A DNA stretch of 64,000 nt from Kaistella yonginensis (GTDB lineage: Bacteria; Bacteroidota; Bacteroidia; Flavobacteriales; Weeksellaceae). A program made the translations under genes and the position numbers. The stretch covers positions 124,001 to 188,000 of the forward strand of contig NZ_JAUFQB010000010.1 in NCBI RefSeq assembly GCF_030409525.1. Direction: 5' to 3'. This document shows, piece by piece, positions 33,217 through 41,953 of the stretch (positions are counted from its first letter, which is position 1; each line of letters opens with the position of its first letter). Below the pieces are notes generated by a model, which saw only the letters and a program-made list of their open reading frames with translations, made no database searches and was not told the DNA's origin.

Positions 33217-36200
33217 TTATTTTTTTTTAACTTCTACCTTAAATTGTAGATCATCAATCTCGATTTCGTCAAAATTTGAGAGTGAAATTACAATTTCTAT
33301 TCTATCTGACAATACTTCTGTTGAAATATATGTCTCATTATTGATAATTTCTTTTTCAAAAGGACTATTTTCCTCTAAACGGATTGTTATTCTGTCTGTT
33401 AAGTCGAAATCTTTTTCCTTTCTTAAATTCTGCACCCGATTGATGAATTCCCGTGCGATTCCTTCTGCTTTCAGTTCATCAGTTAGGGTTAGATCTAAGG
33501 CTACGGTTAATTTTCCTTCACTGGTAACCGTCCAGCCTGGGATATCTTTGGTGAAAATTTCTACATCATCCAATGAAATTTCATAACCTTGAATTTCCAT
33601 GCGTCCTTCTTTTTCTAAACTTGAAATCTGCTCCGCCGTAAAAGTCGTAATTTCTCCAGCAACTGTTTTCATGTCTTTCCCAAGTCTTGCACCCAAAGTT
33701 TTAAAGTTAGGTTTGATTTGTTTCACAATGAGGTCTGCCGCTTCATCAGCCTTGATCAGCTGTAATTCTTTTACATTAACTTCCTGTTTTATCAAGTCCG
33801 AAACCGCTAAAATCTGCGCTTCTGTTTTCTGATCCAAAACCGGGATCATTACTTTTTGCAGTGGCTGTCTTACCTTAATGTTTTCTTTCTTTCTTAGGGA
33901 AAAAACCATCGATGTAATTTGCTGTGCAAGATGCGTTTTTTCTACCAAATCCTGATCGATTAGATCTTCATTTGAACTTGGGAAATCGGTTAAGTGAACT
34001 GATTCTAAGGTGTTTTTTCCCGTTACTTTATTCAAATCCTGATAGAGCTGATCCATGAAAAATGGCGCAATTGGAGCCGCAATTTTTGAGATTGTTTCCA
34101 AACAAGTGTATAAAGTTTGGTAGGCAGAAATTTTGTCTTCAGAGTAATCTCCTTTCCAAAATCTTCGTCTACAAAGTCTTACATACCAGTTGCTTAAGTT
34201 GTCATTGACAAAATTATTAATGGCCCGCGCTACTTTTGTTGGTTCGTAATCTTGATAAAAAGCAGAAACTTCTTTTACGAGTAAATTGAGTTCAGATAAA
34301 ATCCATCGGTCGATTTCTGGTCGGTTTTCTACGTTTTTTTCAGCATAGGTAAAACCATCAACATTTGCATACAATGCAAAGAAAGAATACGTATTGTACA
34401 GTGTTCCGAAGAATTTCCTGCGAACTTCATCAATTCCTTCCAAGTCAAATTTCAAATTTTCCCACGGATTTGCGTTAGAAATCATATACCAACGTGTGGC
34501 ATCGGGCCCGTATTTTTCTAAGGTGGTAAATGGGTCAACGGCGTTGCCCAAGCGTTTCGACATTTTTTGGCCGTTTTTATCTAAAACCAAACCGTTGGAC
34601 ATTACATTTTTGTAGGCCACTGAATCAAAAACAGCCGTTGCAATGGCGTGTAAAGTATAAAACCAACCTCTTGTTTGGTCAACTCCTTCTGCGATAAAAT
34701 CTGCTGGAAAGGCTTTATGAGAATCGATCATTTCCTTGTTTTCAAAAGGATAATGCAACTGTGCGTAAGGCATTGAGCCAGAATCAAACCAAACATCAAT
34801 CAAATCAGTTTCGCGACTCATCGGTTTTCCAGAAGCTGAAACCAAAATTATTTCATCTACAATGTTTTTATGCAAATCGATGTTTGCATAATTTTCATTT
34901 GACATATTTCCAACTTCGAACGCTGCAAAAGGATTTTCGGTCATGAAACCAGCGTCCATTGATTTCTGCATCTCCATCATTAATTCTTCTACAGAACCGA
35001 TGATGATTTCTTCTTTCAAATCTTCGGTGCGCCATATTGGTAATGGGATTCCCCAATATCTTGAACGGGAGAGATTCCAATCATTTACGTTGACCAGCCA
35101 GTTGGCAAAACGGCCTTCGCCCGTAGATTTTGGTTTCCAGTTGATGGTTTCATTTAATTCAACCAAACGGTCTTTCACCGCAGTCATTTTTACAAACCAA
35201 GAATCCAGCGGATAATATAAAACCGGCTTATCAGTTCGCCAGCAATGCGGGTAACTGTGCACGTATTTTTCTACTTTAAAGGCTTTGTTCTCTGTTTTTA
35301 AAAGAATGGCGAGTTCTACATCCCAGGATTTTTCTGGTGCAGTTCCGTCGTCGTAATATTCGTTTTTAATGTATTTGCCGCCAAATAATTCGGGGGTGTT
35401 GCCTCCTGTTAAGAAACGACCCTGCAAATCAACCAAGGGAACGAGATTATCATTTTCATCTTTAATTAATAAGGGTGGGATTCCGTTTTCTTTTCCAACA
35501 CGCGCATCATCAGCCCCGAAAGTGGGTGCGATGTGTACGATTCCAGTTCCATCTTCTGTGGTTACAAAATCTCCGATAATCACACGGAAGGCTTTGTCTG
35601 CATTTTCGGCAGGTAAAAACCAGGGAACTAATTGTTCATATTCGGTTCCGGCTAAATCTGCACCTGTAAATTCTTTTAAAATTTGATAAGGAATTGTTTT
35701 GTTTTCTGAACGATAATTGCTAAAATCCTCCTCTGTTCCTTCAATATATTTTTTACCAAAATTCTTTTGTAAAAGTACCCTTGCCAAAACAATATGAATC
35801 GGCTCAAAAGTATATTGGTTAAAGGTTTTTACCAAAATATATTCAATGTCTCTTCCCACTGCCAAAGCCGTGTTAGAAGGTAAAGTCCAAGGAGTGGTCG
35901 TCCACGCTAGAAAATAAACATTCGCCTTAGGTTGCTCAGCCTCAAATTCTTCCCAATGCAAGGCGCCACCACAAGAAACTCCTGCGATTTCGGAAGTGTC
36001 AATATTTGATTCAGGATAAGCGATTGCCGATAATTTTTTCCAAGTTTCGCTCGCATTTTCAGGAGCGCGCTTCACTTTGAACTGTGCAACCACAGTCGTA
36101 TCTGAAACATCGCGATAGGTTCCCGGCTGGTTTAATTCGTGAGAAGAAAGGCCGGTTCCAGCTGCGGGAGAATACGGTTGAATCGTGTAACCTTTGTACA

Positions 36201-36717
36201 TCAGGTCTTTCTCGTAAAGTTGCTTCAAAAGCCACCAAACGGTTTCCATGTATTTGGGTTCGTACGTGATATAAGGGTCTTCTAAATCTACCCAATATCC
36301 AATTTTTTCGGTCAGGTCATTCCACACATCGGTATAGCGCATTACCGCATTGCGACAGGCTTGGTTATAATCTTCAACCGATATTGTTTTACCGATATCT
36401 TCTTTTGTAATCCCCAATTCTTTTTCTACACCGAGCTCAATCGGTAAACCATGCGTATCCCAGCCAGCTTTGCGGAAAACCTGCTTCCCGTTTTGGGTTT
36501 GGTAGCGACAGAAAATATCTTTCAACGCTCTCGCCATCACGTGGTGAATCCCAGGCATCCCGTTTGCAGAAGGAGGACCTTCATAAAATACATATTCCGG
36601 CTCGCCATCGCGCATTTCGACGGATTTTTTAAAGGTTTGGTTCTCGTCCCAAAATTGGGTAATATTCTCGGCAATGGTTGTTAAATCGAGATTTTTATAT
36701 TCGGTAAACTTCTTCAT
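33217..36717 (-). CDS. ileS: Isoleucyl-tRNA synthetase
   Basis: Charges tRNA-Ile. About 1166 residues, longer than E. coli IleS and consistent with the eukaryote-like type found in Bacteroidota. The HIGH motif is PPSANGMPGIHHVMA, and the KMSKS-type motif is KMSKRLGNAVDPF. The editing domain contains the segment SNTALAVGRDIEYILV, and the anticodon-binding region includes DRWILSELN. I chose the ATG at 36717 (MKKFTEYKN); five further residues upstream at 36732 are not typical. No T-box leader is seen. Confidence 0.96.
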   Translation of the reverse strand: MKKFTEYKNLDLTTIAENITQFWDENQTFKKSVEMRDGEPEYVFYEGPPSANGMPGIHHVMARALKDIFCRYQTQNGKQVFRKAGWDTHGLPIELGVEKELGITKEDIGKTISVEDYNQACRNAVMRYTDVWNDLTEKIGYWVDLEDPYITYEPKYMETVWWLLKQLYEKDLMYKGYTIQPYSPAAGTGLSSHELNQPGTYRDVSDTTVVAQFKVKRAPENASETWKKLSAIAYPESNIDTSEIAGVSCGGALHWEEFEAEQPKANVYFLAWTTTPWTLPSNTALAVGRDIEYILVKTFNQYTFEPIHIVLARVLLQKNFGKKYIEGTEEDFSNYRSENKTIPYQILKEFTGADLAGTEYEQLVPWFLPAENADKAFRVIIGDFVTTEDGTGIVHIAPTFGADDARVGKENGIPPLLIKDENDNLVPLVDLQGRFLTGGNTPELFGGKYIKNEYYDDGTAPEKSWDVELAILLKTENKAFKVEKYVHSYPHCWRTDKPVLYYPLDSWFVKMTAVKDRLVELNETINWKPKSTGEGRFANWLVNVNDWNLSRSRYWGIPLPIWRTEDLKEEIIIGSVEELMMEMQKSMDAGFMTENPFAAFEVGNMSNENYANIDLHKNIVDEIILVSASGKPMSRETDLIDVWFDSGSMPYAQLHYPFENKEMIDSHKAFPADFIAEGVDQTRGWFYTLHAIATAVFDSVAYKNVMSNGLVLDKNGQKMSKRLGNAVDPFTTLEKYGPDATRWYMISNANPWENLKFDLEGIDEVRRKFFGTLYNTYSFFALYANVDGFTYAEKNVENRPEIDRWILSELNLLVKEVSAFYQDYEPTKVARAINNFVNDNLSNWYVRLCRRRFWKGDYSEDKISAYQTLYTCLETISKIAAPIAPFFMDQLYQDLNKVTGKNTLESVHLTDFPSSNEDLIDQDLVEKTHLAQQITSMVFSLRKKENIKVRQPLQKVMIPVLDQKTEAQILAVSDLIKQEVNVKELQLIKADEAADLIVKQIKPNFKTLGARLGKDMKTVAGEITTFTAEQISSLEKEGRMEIQGYEISLDDVEIFTKDIPGWTVTSEGKLTVALDLTLTDELKAEGIAREFINRVQNLRKEKDFDLTDRITIRLEENSPFEKEIINNETYISTEVLSDRIEIVISLSNFDEIEIDDLQFKVEVKKK

Positions 36718-36809
36718 TTTCAAACAGTTCAATAAGAATTATCTTCATTAATTAAGTTTGCGAATATAAGAATTTTCAGGGAATTATGAGGTATTGAATA
36801 CGCTAAAGA

Positions 36810-38261
36810 TTAGGGAATTGGAATTTCTAAAACGACCATGGTTCCACAGGGTTTATCATTTTGGTGCAAATCATGATACTTGATTTTATAGGAGTTAGTG
36901 CCGAAATAGTTTTTCAACATTCCATCAGCGATTTTTGTGCCTAGGGAATTGCTCAAACTTTTCTGCCGAACCCGATTTCGTTCTGCTTCTTTTCTGCCCA
37001 CCCCATTGTCGCTAATTCGTATTTCTATATGATTGCAGTTTTGATGAATTTGTAGATTGATTTTCTTTTCGTTGACCAAAGTTACTCCATGTAAAATCGC
37101 ATTTTCTATGAAAGGCTGCATCACCATTGGCGGAAGTTTTATTTGCTCAGGATTGATCTGCTCATCAATGGATATTGTGAAATCTATTTTTTTATTAAAC
37201 CGTAGGTTTTCAAGATCTACATACACTTTGATTATTTGGATTTCTTCCTCTAAGGTAAAATCTTTAACGGTTGAAGAAATAAGAATTGACCGGATTATTT
37301 TTGAAAATTTAGTGAGGTAGTTTACCGCATTTTCACAATCATTTTCTCGGATGTAAAATTTAATAGAATTAAGAGCGTTAAAGATAAAATGAGGATTCAT
37401 TTGGTTTTGCAAAATAGAAAGTTTCAAATCAGAAATCTCTTGTTGGTACTTTATTCGCTCATTTTCAACCAAAAGCTTGTTTTGATTTTGTAAGTTTATT
37501 TTATCTTTTAGGATTGCATTTTTCTGCATTTCTACAATTAAATTTTTATTAAAAGAAACTTTTTCCTGATAAGTAATCCTTTGTTTACGACCTAGAGCGA
37601 AGGAAAACGCTATGTTTTCTACGATAAGTCCGATGAAATAAATAAAATCGCCTGCCTTTCTACTTATATTTAGAAAAGGTGACTCTCTTACCGGTTGCTC
37701 GCCCAAAATGGAGCAGATGTATAGAAATATCCCCCCAAAAATAATATAGTATTTGAGTTTGTTTTTAACTTTTGTTAGAATGTAAAACGAGATGATGGTC
37801 TGAACAGTAATGAGATACGGAAATAGGTCGTAGAAACGATTAAAAACAATTTCGATATTCCATATTTGTAAAATTCCGAGTCCGATTGCCGCAATACTAA
37901 TTAAAAAATAAATGGGTAAAACAATGATTTTATACCAGGTCTGGTTGGTTTCTTTGATGTTTAAAAATTGCGCGAAAAATAAGAAATAAATACCGTTGAA
38001 AATGATGGTAAAAAACTCCTTAGAATGGTAATTGAAATTGAAGAAATAGGACAGGTCAAATAGAAATCCACTTTCTGCTAAAGTCATATAAGCGAGAAAA
38101 GAAGTAAAAGTATAAGAACTGTATAGTAAATAAGATTGATCTCGATTTTGAAAAAAAAGAGATAAGTGATAAATCGAAAGCAATAGTAGTCCGCCCAATA
38201 CCGCATATAAGATGCTTTCATAAGTGTCTCGCTCAATGATTACATTTAATATTTCGGACAT
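36810..38261 (-). CDS. 7TM sensor histidine kinase, LytS type, orphan
   Basis: 483 residues. Seven membrane helices in the first 225 residues fit the 7TM module of diverse intracellular signalling (7TMR-DISM) kinases, without an N-terminal extracellular domain. A coiled-coil linker (about 230-280) leads to the His_kinase core with NQMNPHFIFNALNSIKFYI and the ATPase N-box PPMVMQPFIENAILHGV; the G-box is SDNGVGRKEAERNR. No response regulator lies nearby, so the partner must be elsewhere. A promoter of the TATTTTTG type lies on the minus strand at 38278-38285. Confidence 0.87.
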   Translation of the reverse strand: MSEILNVIIERDTYESILYAVLGGLLLLSIYHLSLFFQNRDQSYLLYSSYTFTSFLAYMTLAESGFLFDLSYFFNFNYHSKEFFTIIFNGIYFLFFAQFLNIKETNQTWYKIIVLPIYFLISIAAIGLGILQIWNIEIVFNRFYDLFPYLITVQTIISFYILTKVKNKLKYYIIFGGIFLYICSILGEQPVRESPFLNISRKAGDFIYFIGLIVENIAFSFALGRKQRITYQEKVSFNKNLIVEMQKNAILKDKINLQNQNKLLVENERIKYQQEISDLKLSILQNQMNPHFIFNALNSIKFYIRENDCENAVNYLTKFSKIIRSILISSTVKDFTLEEEIQIIKVYVDLENLRFNKKIDFTISIDEQINPEQIKLPPMVMQPFIENAILHGVTLVNEKKINLQIHQNCNHIEIRISDNGVGRKEAERNRVRQKSLSNSLGTKIADGMLKNYFGTNSYKIKYHDLHQNDKPCGTMVVLEIPIP

Positions 38262-38277
38262 TCTAATAAGTTTATCA

Positions 38278-38311
38278 CAAAAATATGTTATTTTAAATTA
38301 GTGATTATCAA
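38278..38311 (-). promoter_or_regulatory. Promoter of the orphan histidine kinase gene
   Basis: On the minus strand, TTG (38311-38309) and TATTTTTG (38285-38278) are separated by 23 bases. The -7 box is a good match, and the spacing is at the upper limit. Confidence 0.55.
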
Positions 38312-38328
38312 TTATATTGATTTTTCTT

Positions 38329-38829
38329 TCAATGATCCCTAACCATCTTTTTTCTGGAAGGGCTGAATTTTTCTAGAATAAAATATGATAAAAAACCCAT
38401 TAACAGAGCGCAGCTCACTGATAAAATTAAGCTCCCTATTATATATTGTGTGATATTGTTTTTGATAAAATCATAATCGAAACTTTGGTTTTCTAAATTA
38501 GAAGTATGGCCTACAAACGGAGCGCCCACAATCATCGAAAGCCATATAATCATGGGGATTAAAGGAGGAAAAGTGATTTGCGAAGTCATAAAAGTCAACA
38601 CTTTATTCAATTTAAAATAAACCGATAAGGTGATGGCTAAAAAAGAGTGAAATCCCCAAAATGGAGAAAGACCAATGAACACGCCCAAGGCAATTGATTT
38701 TGCTTTGCTATGGTTGCTACCATCGGTTTCTAAAATATTTTCTTTAAAAAATCTTTTCAGCCCTTTTCGCCGAAAATAGCGGTAGAAAACTTTTTGACTC
38801 TGTAAGGTGTTTTGAATGAATTTTTTCAA
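38329..38829 (-). CDS. DUF2062 membrane protein
   Basis: 166 residues with a basic N-terminus (RYFRRKGLKRFFKENILE) and a membrane domain carrying the DUF2062 hallmark ALGVFIGLSPFWGFHSFLAI, then QITFPPLIPMIIWLS. Relatives are often fused to, or found beside, glycosyltransferases; the role is unknown. No ATG is available: the frame must start at TTG (38829), which is 68 bases upstream of the DUF2062 core and keeps the basic N-terminus. It is divergent from topA. Confidence 0.75.
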   Translation of the reverse strand: MKKFIQNTLQSQKVFYRYFRRKGLKRFFKENILETDGSNHSKAKSIALGVFIGLSPFWGFHSFLAITLSVYFKLNKVLTFMTSQITFPPLIPMIIWLSMIVGAPFVGHTSNLENQSFDYDFIKNNITQYIIGSLILSVSCALLMGFLSYFILEKFSPSRKKMVRDH

Positions 38830-38933
38830 AAGTAGTTTGTTATCAGAGCAAATGTAAGGGTTTTGTTCCGTTTAAATTTTATTTTAAAACCAGTCAAATG
38901 AAAGAGAAAAACGTCGTATTAAAAAAAAACTTC

Positions 38934-38941
38934 TACTTTTG
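38934..38941 (+). promoter_or_regulatory. -7 promoter element of topA
   Basis: TACTTTTG matches TAnnTTTG and ends 16 bases before the topA ATG at 38958. No clear -33 TTTG is seen. Confidence 0.55.
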
Positions 38942-38957
38942 CAAAAAAGTTTCCGGG

Positions 38958-41516
38958 ATGTCAAAAAATTTAGTGATCGTAGAATCACCTGCAAAAGCAA
39001 AAACCATACAGAAATATTTGGGCAAAGATTTCGAAGTGAAATCGAGTTTCGGACACATTCGAGATTTGCCAAAGAAAGGAATGGGAATCGACCTGGAGAC
39101 CTTCACCCCAGACTATGAGGTTTCTGCCGATAAGAAGAAACTCGTTGCCGAATTAAAAGCTGCAGTTAAAAAAGCAGATATGGTTTGGCTCGCTTCCGAT
39201 GAGGATCGCGAAGGGGAAGCGATCGCTTGGCATTTGGCCCAAGAATTAAAATTGAAGGAAGAAAATACCAGAAGGATTGTCTTTCACGAGATTACCAAAA
39301 ATGCCATTTTAAAAGCGATAGAAAATCCGAGAACAATAGACCAAAATTTAGTCAATGCGCAACAAGCCCGTAGAATTCTCGATAGAATTGTTGGTTTTGA
39401 AATGTCGCCAGTTCTTTGGAAAAAAGTAAAAACCGGACTATCCGCAGGACGCGTTCAATCTGTAGCCGTTCGTTTGGTCGTAGAGCGGGAACTTGAAATC
39501 AGAGGTTTTCAACCGAAATCCACGTTTAAATTAGAAGGATTATTCGTTAATAATAACAAGCAGGAAATTAGCGCAAAACTGAAGAAAGATTTTGCCAAAG
39601 AAAAAGATGCGGAGGATTTTTTAAATCAATGCCAAGCAACTGATTTCAAGGTTTTAAATGTAGAAACAAAACCAGGGACCAGAAGCGCTTCGGCTCCTTT
39701 TACAACCTCAACTTTACAACAGGAAGCCAGTAACAGATTAGGTTATGGCGTGACCGCTACCATGAGAGTTGCGCAGCGTTTATATGAAGAAGGGTTTATT
39801 ACGTATATGAGAACCGATTCCGTGAATCTTTCGCAGGAAGCCATTAACGGAGCGAAAGCGCAAATTTTGTCAGAATATGGTGAGGCGTATTCAAATCCCA
39901 GAAATTATACCACCAAGTCTGCATCTGCACAGGAAGCTCACGAAGCAATTCGCCCGACTGATTTTTCAGTGAAAACAATTGGTGATGCACAATTAAATAA
40001 GTTGTATCAATTGATTTATAAAAGAACTTTAGCCTCCCAAATGGCGAACGCTAAAATTGAGAAAACGGTCATTGAAATTGGGAATACAAAACTCCCACAA
40101 CATTTTGAAGCACAAGGCGAAGTGATTATTTTCGAAGGTTTTCTGAAAGCTTACGGAATTCTGAAAGCCGAAGATGATGAGGAGGATAACAACGATAAGT
40201 TGTTGCCGAAAGTTTCTCTTGGTGAAGAATTGGATTATAAAAAAATAGAAGCGACCGAGAAATTCTCAAGGCCTTCTGCAAGATATACTGAAGCCGGTTT
40301 GGTAAAAAAACTAGAGGAACTCGGCATCGGGAGACCTTCTACGTATGCGCCGACCATTCAAACGATTCAGAACAGAGAATATGTAGATAAGAAAGAAATT
40401 CTTCCGCAAGAAAGAGAAATCGTGAAAATGACTTTAGGGAAGACAGATCTAAAAAAAGAAGTTTTAACCGAAAAGTTTGGTGGTGATAAAAATAAGTTTG
40501 TCCCAACTGATATTGGTGAAGTCGTCAATGATTTCCTCACCCAGAATTTCGCCGAAGTCCTCGATTATGGCTTTACCGCAAAAGTAGAACAAGATTTTGA
40601 CCATATTGCCAGTGGTGAAGAAAAATGGAAAGTGGTTTTACAAGATTTTTATAAAGATTTTCACCCGAGAATCGCCGACGTTGAAGAAAACGCAGACCGA
40701 GCCAGTGGCCAAAGAATTTTGGGCGTAGATCCTAAATCCGGAAAAAACGTGTTGACCAGAATTGGAAGATTTGGACCCATGGTTCAAATTGGTGAACAAG
40801 ACGATGAGGAAAAACCCGTTTTTGCAAGTTTAATGCCGACGCAAAATATTGCGACCATTACTTTAGAAGAAGCGTTAGAATTGTTCAAAATCCCTTTTGA
40901 CTTAAATGATTTTGAAGGTCAAACTGTGACCATTGGAGTGGGTAGATTTGGTCCTTATGTGAAGTGGGGCGATGCTTTCATCAGTATTCCTAAAGGGGAA
41001 GATGCCCTTTCTGTTAACCAGCAAAGAGCCGAGGAAATCATTAAAGAGAAGAAACTTGCCGATGCGCCAATAGCGACTTTCAAAGGAGAGCCGGTTACGA
41101 AAGGTACCGGTCGATTTGGCCCTTTTATTAAATATCAATCCATGTTTATTAATGTGCCTAAACGCTACGATTTCGATAACCTTAGCCAGAGCGACATCAA
41201 TGAATTGATAGAGGCAAAGTTAGAAAAGGAAGCCAACCGTTACATTCAACAATGGACAGACGAAAAGATTTCCATAGAAAATGCAAGATGGGGACCGATT
41301 GTTAAAATGGGTAAAAACATTTTTAAAATTCCAAAAAATAAAAAAGAAGAAAAATTTACGGCAGAAGAATTAGCAGAAGTGTCTTTAGAAGAAGTTAAAA
41401 AATGGATTACCGCGCAAGATAAAAATGCGTTTAAAGAAAAACCTAAAAAAGCAGTAACAAAAAAACCTGCTGTGAAAAAAAACACTACTAAAAAATCAGT
41501 AGTTAAAAAGAAGTAG
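38958..41516 (+). CDS. topA: DNA topoisomerase I
   Basis: Type IA topoisomerase that relaxes negative supercoils. The Toprim domain opens with NLVIVESPAKAKTIQKYLG and contains the acidic motif WLASDEDREGEAIAWHL. The active-site Tyr is in EGFITYMRTDSVNLS. Two C-terminal glycine-rich repeats (VGRFGPYVKWGDAFISIPKG and GTGRFGPFIKYQSMFINVP) are followed by a Lys-rich tail (KKPAVKKNTTKKS) that resembles histone-like DNA-binding tails of other bacterial TopA. I see no CxxC zinc-finger repeats like those of E. coli TopA. About 852 residues from the ATG at 38958. Confidence 0.95.
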   Translation: MSKNLVIVESPAKAKTIQKYLGKDFEVKSSFGHIRDLPKKGMGIDLETFTPDYEVSADKKKLVAELKAAVKKADMVWLASDEDREGEAIAWHLAQELKLKEENTRRIVFHEITKNAILKAIENPRTIDQNLVNAQQARRILDRIVGFEMSPVLWKKVKTGLSAGRVQSVAVRLVVERELEIRGFQPKSTFKLEGLFVNNNKQEISAKLKKDFAKEKDAEDFLNQCQATDFKVLNVETKPGTRSASAPFTTSTLQQEASNRLGYGVTATMRVAQRLYEEGFITYMRTDSVNLSQEAINGAKAQILSEYGEAYSNPRNYTTKSASAQEAHEAIRPTDFSVKTIGDAQLNKLYQLIYKRTLASQMANAKIEKTVIEIGNTKLPQHFEAQGEVIIFEGFLKAYGILKAEDDEEDNNDKLLPKVSLGEELDYKKIEATEKFSRPSARYTEAGLVKKLEELGIGRPSTYAPTIQTIQNREYVDKKEILPQEREIVKMTLGKTDLKKEVLTEKFGGDKNKFVPTDIGEVVNDFLTQNFAEVLDYGFTAKVEQDFDHIASGEEKWKVVLQDFYKDFHPRIADVEENADRASGQRILGVDPKSGKNVLTRIGRFGPMVQIGEQDDEEKPVFASLMPTQNIATITLEEALELFKIPFDLNDFEGQTVTIGVGRFGPYVKWGDAFISIPKGEDALSVNQQRAEEIIKEKKLADAPIATFKGEPVTKGTGRFGPFIKYQSMFINVPKRYDFDNLSQSDINELIEAKLEKEANRYIQQWTDEKISIENARWGPIVKMGKNIFKIPKNKKEEKFTAEELAEVSLEEVKKWITAQDKNAFKEKPKKAVTKKPAVKKNTTKKSVVKKK

Positions 41517-41953
41517 CGTTTTGATTTACATCTTGTTATACAAATCTCATCGATTGATCGGCGGGATTTTTTTTATGGATTTTTTGGCTCAAAACGACTT
41601 GTTTTGGGTCGTAATTTTTACGGTTTTTACCGCCTTTTTTAAGAAAATTAGGCGTTTATGCGTTAAACATATAAATTTTAAGCTATTTTTTTGTATCGTA
41701 TTTAGGGGGAAGATGCACTGCTTATGACTTTATTTACAGGTTGTTACCAATTTACAAATTGGATATTTCCAAACATTCAATATTAAACACCTGTTTTTTT
41801 CTATAACATGTTGATAAGGTGTGAATTATATTTATATATTTGGTCTCACACAAAATGAAAAAAACAAACACAAAACACATTTGATTTAAAAGAAACTAAA
41901 CACACAAAAGATGTTAAAAAATTTACAGTATTAATTTGTATAATTTTTTGATA
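41517..41953 (+). promoter_or_regulatory. Intergenic region: topA terminator, promoter and long leader
   Basis: This 437-base gap holds a probable topA terminator at 41542-41575 (AAATCTC with GGGATTT, an inner ATCGAT/ATCGGC stem, then eight T). It also holds a promoter: TTG at 41811-41813 and TATATTTG at 41835-41842, spacing 21. The leader from about 41849 is A-rich and contains two tiny ATG frames (8 and 6 codons) before the true start at 41954. The ORF at 41521-41727 has no features of a gene. Confidence 0.65.

Noticed and set aside
36733-36809. T-box leader ahead of ileS
   Set aside because: The 77-base gap is too short and contains no T-box sequence or specifier stem.
38898-38957. Longer topA start at 38898
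   Set aside because: The extra residues are low-complexity, lie across the -7 promoter element and are not part of the Toprim start MSKNLVIVESPAKA.
41521-41727. Plus-strand 68-codon frame after topA
   Set aside because: It overlaps the topA terminator, has no signal peptide or family feature, and its first residues are read from the hairpin; it is very likely not a gene.
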